A program made the position numbers and the translations under genes. Under the pieces are notes generated by a model. That model was not told the DNA's origin and made no database searches. It worked only from the letters and a program-made list of their open reading frames with translations. A stretch of 36,213 nt of DNA from Deltaproteobacteria bacterium (GTDB lineage Bacteria > Desulfobacterota > Desulfuromonadia > Geobacterales > Geobacteraceae): the NCBI GenBank assembly GCA_021848385.1, contig JAJZUQ010000030.1:1-36213 (forward strand), in the 5' to 3' direction. The number at the start of each line of letters is the position of its first letter. Position 1 is the first letter of the stretch. Positions 34,454-36,213 of the stretch are shown here, one piece after another.

Positions 34454-35209
34454 TCACCCCTTACCTCCGCAGACCGGGCATCCCTGCATGGACAAGGGCT
34501 TCTCCAGCCGGCATCGGGCAAGAAGTTCTTCATTGCGGAAAATCTCCAGGGCAGGGCCGTCTGCCTTGACCTCGCCTTCGTGGAGGATGATGACCCGGCT
34601 GCAGAGTTCAAGCACCATATCCAGGTCATGGCTGGTGAATATCTTCGTATGGCTGAAATCCCTGAGAAGTGACATGAGCCGGCGCCGGGCGTAGGGATCC
34701 AGTCCGTCCGTCGGCTCGTCCATGACAAGGATGTCGGGGGACATGGAGAGCACCGTGGCGATAGCCACCCGCTTCTTCTCCCCACCCGAGAGGTTGTAGG
34801 GGGGTTTGTCCTGCAGGTGCCCGGCACCCACCTTTTCGAGGGCATCTTTTACCCGCTGTTCCACCTCCGTTCCAGGGAACCCCAGGTTGAGCGGGCCGAA
34901 GGCAACATCGTCATAGACCGTCGGCATGAAGAGCTGATCGTCCGGATCCTGGAACACCATCCCCACCGTCCGCCGGATATCTGGAAGGGTGGCCTTGGTC
35001 AGAGGATAGTCGCCGATGCGGATCTCCCCCGCCGTGGGGGAGAGAAAGCCGTTCAGATGGAGCAAAAGCGTCGATTTCCCCGCGCCGTTGGCACCGATGA
35101 TCGCCACCGACTCACCATGGGTAATGCGGAAGGAAATGTCCCGCAGGGCAATAGTGCCGTCGGGATAGACGTGGCGAAGATTCCTGACTTCAACGATATG
35201 ATGGCTCAT
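34454..35209 (-). CDS. cbiO: Energy-coupling-factor ABC transporter ATPase, cobalt/nickel type
   Basis: The 251-residue ATPase has Walker A GANGAGKS (39-46), Q-loop MVFQDPDDQLF typical of CbiO/EcfA, signature LSGGEKKRVAIA, Walker B ILVMDEPTDGLDP and switch histidine FTSHDLDMVL. It energises metal uptake with CbiQ and the substrate subunit. Its ATG overlaps the cbiQ stop by 4 bp. The C-terminus carries a CPVC pair not needed for ATPase activity. Cobalt versus nickel cannot be decided from this window. Confidence 0.93.
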   Translation of the reverse strand: MSHHIVEVRNLRHVYPDGTIALRDISFRITHGESVAIIGANGAGKSTLLLHLNGFLSPTAGEIRIGDYPLTKATLPDIRRTVGMVFQDPDDQLFMPTVYDDVAFGPLNLGFPGTEVEQRVKDALEKVGAGHLQDKPPYNLSGGEKKRVAIATVLSMSPDILVMDEPTDGLDPYARRRLMSLLRDFSHTKIFTSHDLDMVLELCSRVIILHEGEVKADGPALEIFRNEELLARCRLEKPLSMQGCPVCGGKG

Positions 35210-36015
35210 GGCAATATTCCCGTAACGAGCGATCCCACGAGTTGCGACAGGTTCAGGAACCGCATGATGATGAAGAGTGTTGACCAGCCAAAGAGGAAGA
35301 GCATTTCCTTGCCGCCGAAACGCATATTTTGCCGCGTGTGGAACTCGCCGGTGAACCCCCGCGCCAGCATGGCCATGTGGATCCGCTCGGCCCGTTGCCA
35401 GGTACGAAGCAGAAGGTGCCCCACGAGGGAGCTGAAGATCCCCGGTTCCATCTTTTTCCCGAATGCGCGGAGTTTCCGCGCCCGCTCCATCCGTGACCCC
35501 TCATCGGTGAGGACGAAGATGTAGCGGTAGAGAAAGAGGAGCTGCACGGCAAAGACCCGCGGCATCCCGATCCGTTCGAGGGCCAGACATACCCCGGGGA
35601 AGCCGGTCACCCCCACGAGCACTATCGCGGCACCTACCGTAAGGATCGAACGCATGACGATGGAGGCAAAGGAGATCCAGCCGCCGGTTATGCCGAGCGA
35701 TCCGATCTGGACCAGCACCTCACGGTCGAAGATAGGGTTGAACATCCCCACAACCAGGGCAAAGGGGCAGAGAAGGGCTATCTTCTTGATGATGTAAGAG
35801 ACCGGAAGATTCCCGAGCGCAATCATCACCACGGGGAAGAGGAAAAAGGGGACGAGCGCGGTCACCTCGTATTTCCCGAACGAGACCACCGTTACGATAA
35901 AGACGAGGGTCGCCAGGACTTTGGCCCGCGGGTCGAGGTGGTGGATCGGCGTATCCCCGGTGGCCAACCGGTCAAGCCTTTTAAAATCGAGGAGTGCCCC
36001 GTCAATGGATGCCAT
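35206..36015 (-). CDS. cbiQ: Energy-coupling-factor transporter transmembrane protein CbiQ
   Basis: The 269-residue protein has about six hydrophobic helices (for example VLATLVFIVTVVSF, IALLCPFALVVGMF, AVQLLFLYRYIFVL) and the cytoplasmic coupling motifs RARKLRAFG and AMLARGFTG that contact the ATPase. This identifies the T component of an ECF metal transporter. It lies 79 bp after a CbiN/PDGLE-type gene, with a hairpin in the gap. Confidence 0.93.
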   Translation of the reverse strand: MASIDGALLDFKRLDRLATGDTPIHHLDPRAKVLATLVFIVTVVSFGKYEVTALVPFFLFPVVMIALGNLPVSYIIKKIALLCPFALVVGMFNPIFDREVLVQIGSLGITGGWISFASIVMRSILTVGAAIVLVGVTGFPGVCLALERIGMPRVFAVQLLFLYRYIFVLTDEGSRMERARKLRAFGKKMEPGIFSSLVGHLLLRTWQRAERIHMAMLARGFTGEFHTRQNMRFGGKEMLFLFGWSTLFIIMRFLNLSQLVGSLVTGILP

Positions 36016-36028
36016 GGTGGTCTCTCAT

Positions 36029-36057
36029 AAAACGGGGGAGAGGCAACGCTCTCCCCC
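36029..36057 (-). terminator. Terminator-like hairpin before cbiQ
   Basis: A perfect 9-bp stem GGGGGAGAG / CTCTCCCCC (36034-36042 and 36049-36057) is followed on the minus strand by GTTTTATG. It stands between the CbiN-type gene and cbiQ, so it may terminate part of the transcripts and lower the level of cbiQ and cbiO, or stabilise the upstream mRNA. Confidence 0.55.
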
Positions 36058-36094
36058 CCTTCCCTGCTATGATGTGCGGCACTTCAAAGGTTCA

Positions 36095-36213
36095 TCAGGC
36101 GGCCGGTTGCCGCTTTTTGAGGAGCAACCCGACGAGAAAGGCAACGGCCAGGGTTAGCAATGCGCCGATGACACCCGAGACGCTGGTGCCGATCCTGCTC
36201 TCCCCTTTGGTTT
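36095..36213 (-). CDS. C-terminal fragment of a CbiN/PDGLE-type metal transport subunit (5' part outside window)
   Basis: The last 39 codons of a gene running in from the right edge end in TGA at 36095-36097. They encode a short linker (ESRIGTSVSG), one hydrophobic helix (VIGALLTLAVAFLVGLLL) and a basic tail KKRQPAA. This matches the C-terminal membrane helix of CbiN/NikN or PDGLE-domain proteins that normally precede cbiQ. The fragment is too short for a firm name. Confidence 0.7.
   Translation of the reverse strand, partial: TKGESRIGTSVSGVIGALLTLAVAFLVGLLLKKRQPAA

Overview
The window reads as a chromosomal segment of a Geobacter-like bacterium (Desulfuromonadales/Geobacterales, former Deltaproteobacteria). 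This is inferred from gene order and protein style, not from a marker gene. The Kdo/LPS genes followed by lptC-lptA-lptB, rpoN, hpf and a regulatory PTS with HprK and RapZ, the many two-component proteins, a cytochrome P460-type protein and a very large Ig-like/carboxypeptidase-regulatory-like surface protein fit that group. Almost all genes lie on the minus strand. I saw no tRNA, rRNA, CRISPR array, transposase or phage gene.

Layout by position. 1-6457: the N-terminal 2152 residues of a giant secreted repeat protein that runs off the left edge. 6910-9644: ahcY (S-adenosylhomocysteine hydrolase) and a nitronate monooxygenase-family flavoprotein. 9783-11616 (plus strand): a histidine kinase and an OmpR-type response regulator separated by a large palindrome. 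11735-12904: metK, which with ahcY covers two steps of the SAM cycle. 13075-21733: one long transcription unit read leftward as lptC-lptA-lptB-rpoN-hpf-ptsN-like-hprK-rapZ-EIIA(Man)-ptsH-ptsI. 21974-26962: kdsB-pyrG-kdsA-kdsD-kdsC, the Kdo and CMP-Kdo pathway including the CTP supplier. 27095-28506: a stand-alone CheY-like receiver and a HEAT-repeat protein. 28979-32072: a sigma-54 enhancer-binding regulator divergent from a PAS histidine kinase. 32170-34364: a cytochrome P460-type protein and an outer-membrane beta-barrel protein. 34454-36213: an energy-coupling-factor cobalt/nickel-type transporter (CbiO, CbiQ and the tail of a CbiN/PDGLE-type subunit).

How the genes work together. KdsD, KdsA, KdsC and KdsB make CMP-Kdo and PyrG provides the CTP. 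LptC/A/B then move finished LPS to the outer membrane. RpoN, HPF, the EIIA-Ntr-like protein, RapZ, HprK, EIIA-Man, HPr and EI look like a regulatory phosphorelay, since no sugar permease (EIIB/EIIC) is encoded nearby. The sigma-54 activator at 28979-30382 keeps the GAFTGA loop and so could act with the RpoN encoded here.

The most unusual signal outside the genes is a set of intergenic spacers in which short words (such as GTGAATG, GAACGTT, GTGCTGC, TTCATAA) are reiterated and then recur as the opposite arm of a long inverted repeat. The arms often begin at or inside a stop codon. Together with the ~105-bp palindrome between the kinase and regulator genes and three hairpin-type repeat elements, these are the best candidates for undescribed structure. 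Inside the giant surface protein there is also a recent tandem duplication of a ~390-residue module.
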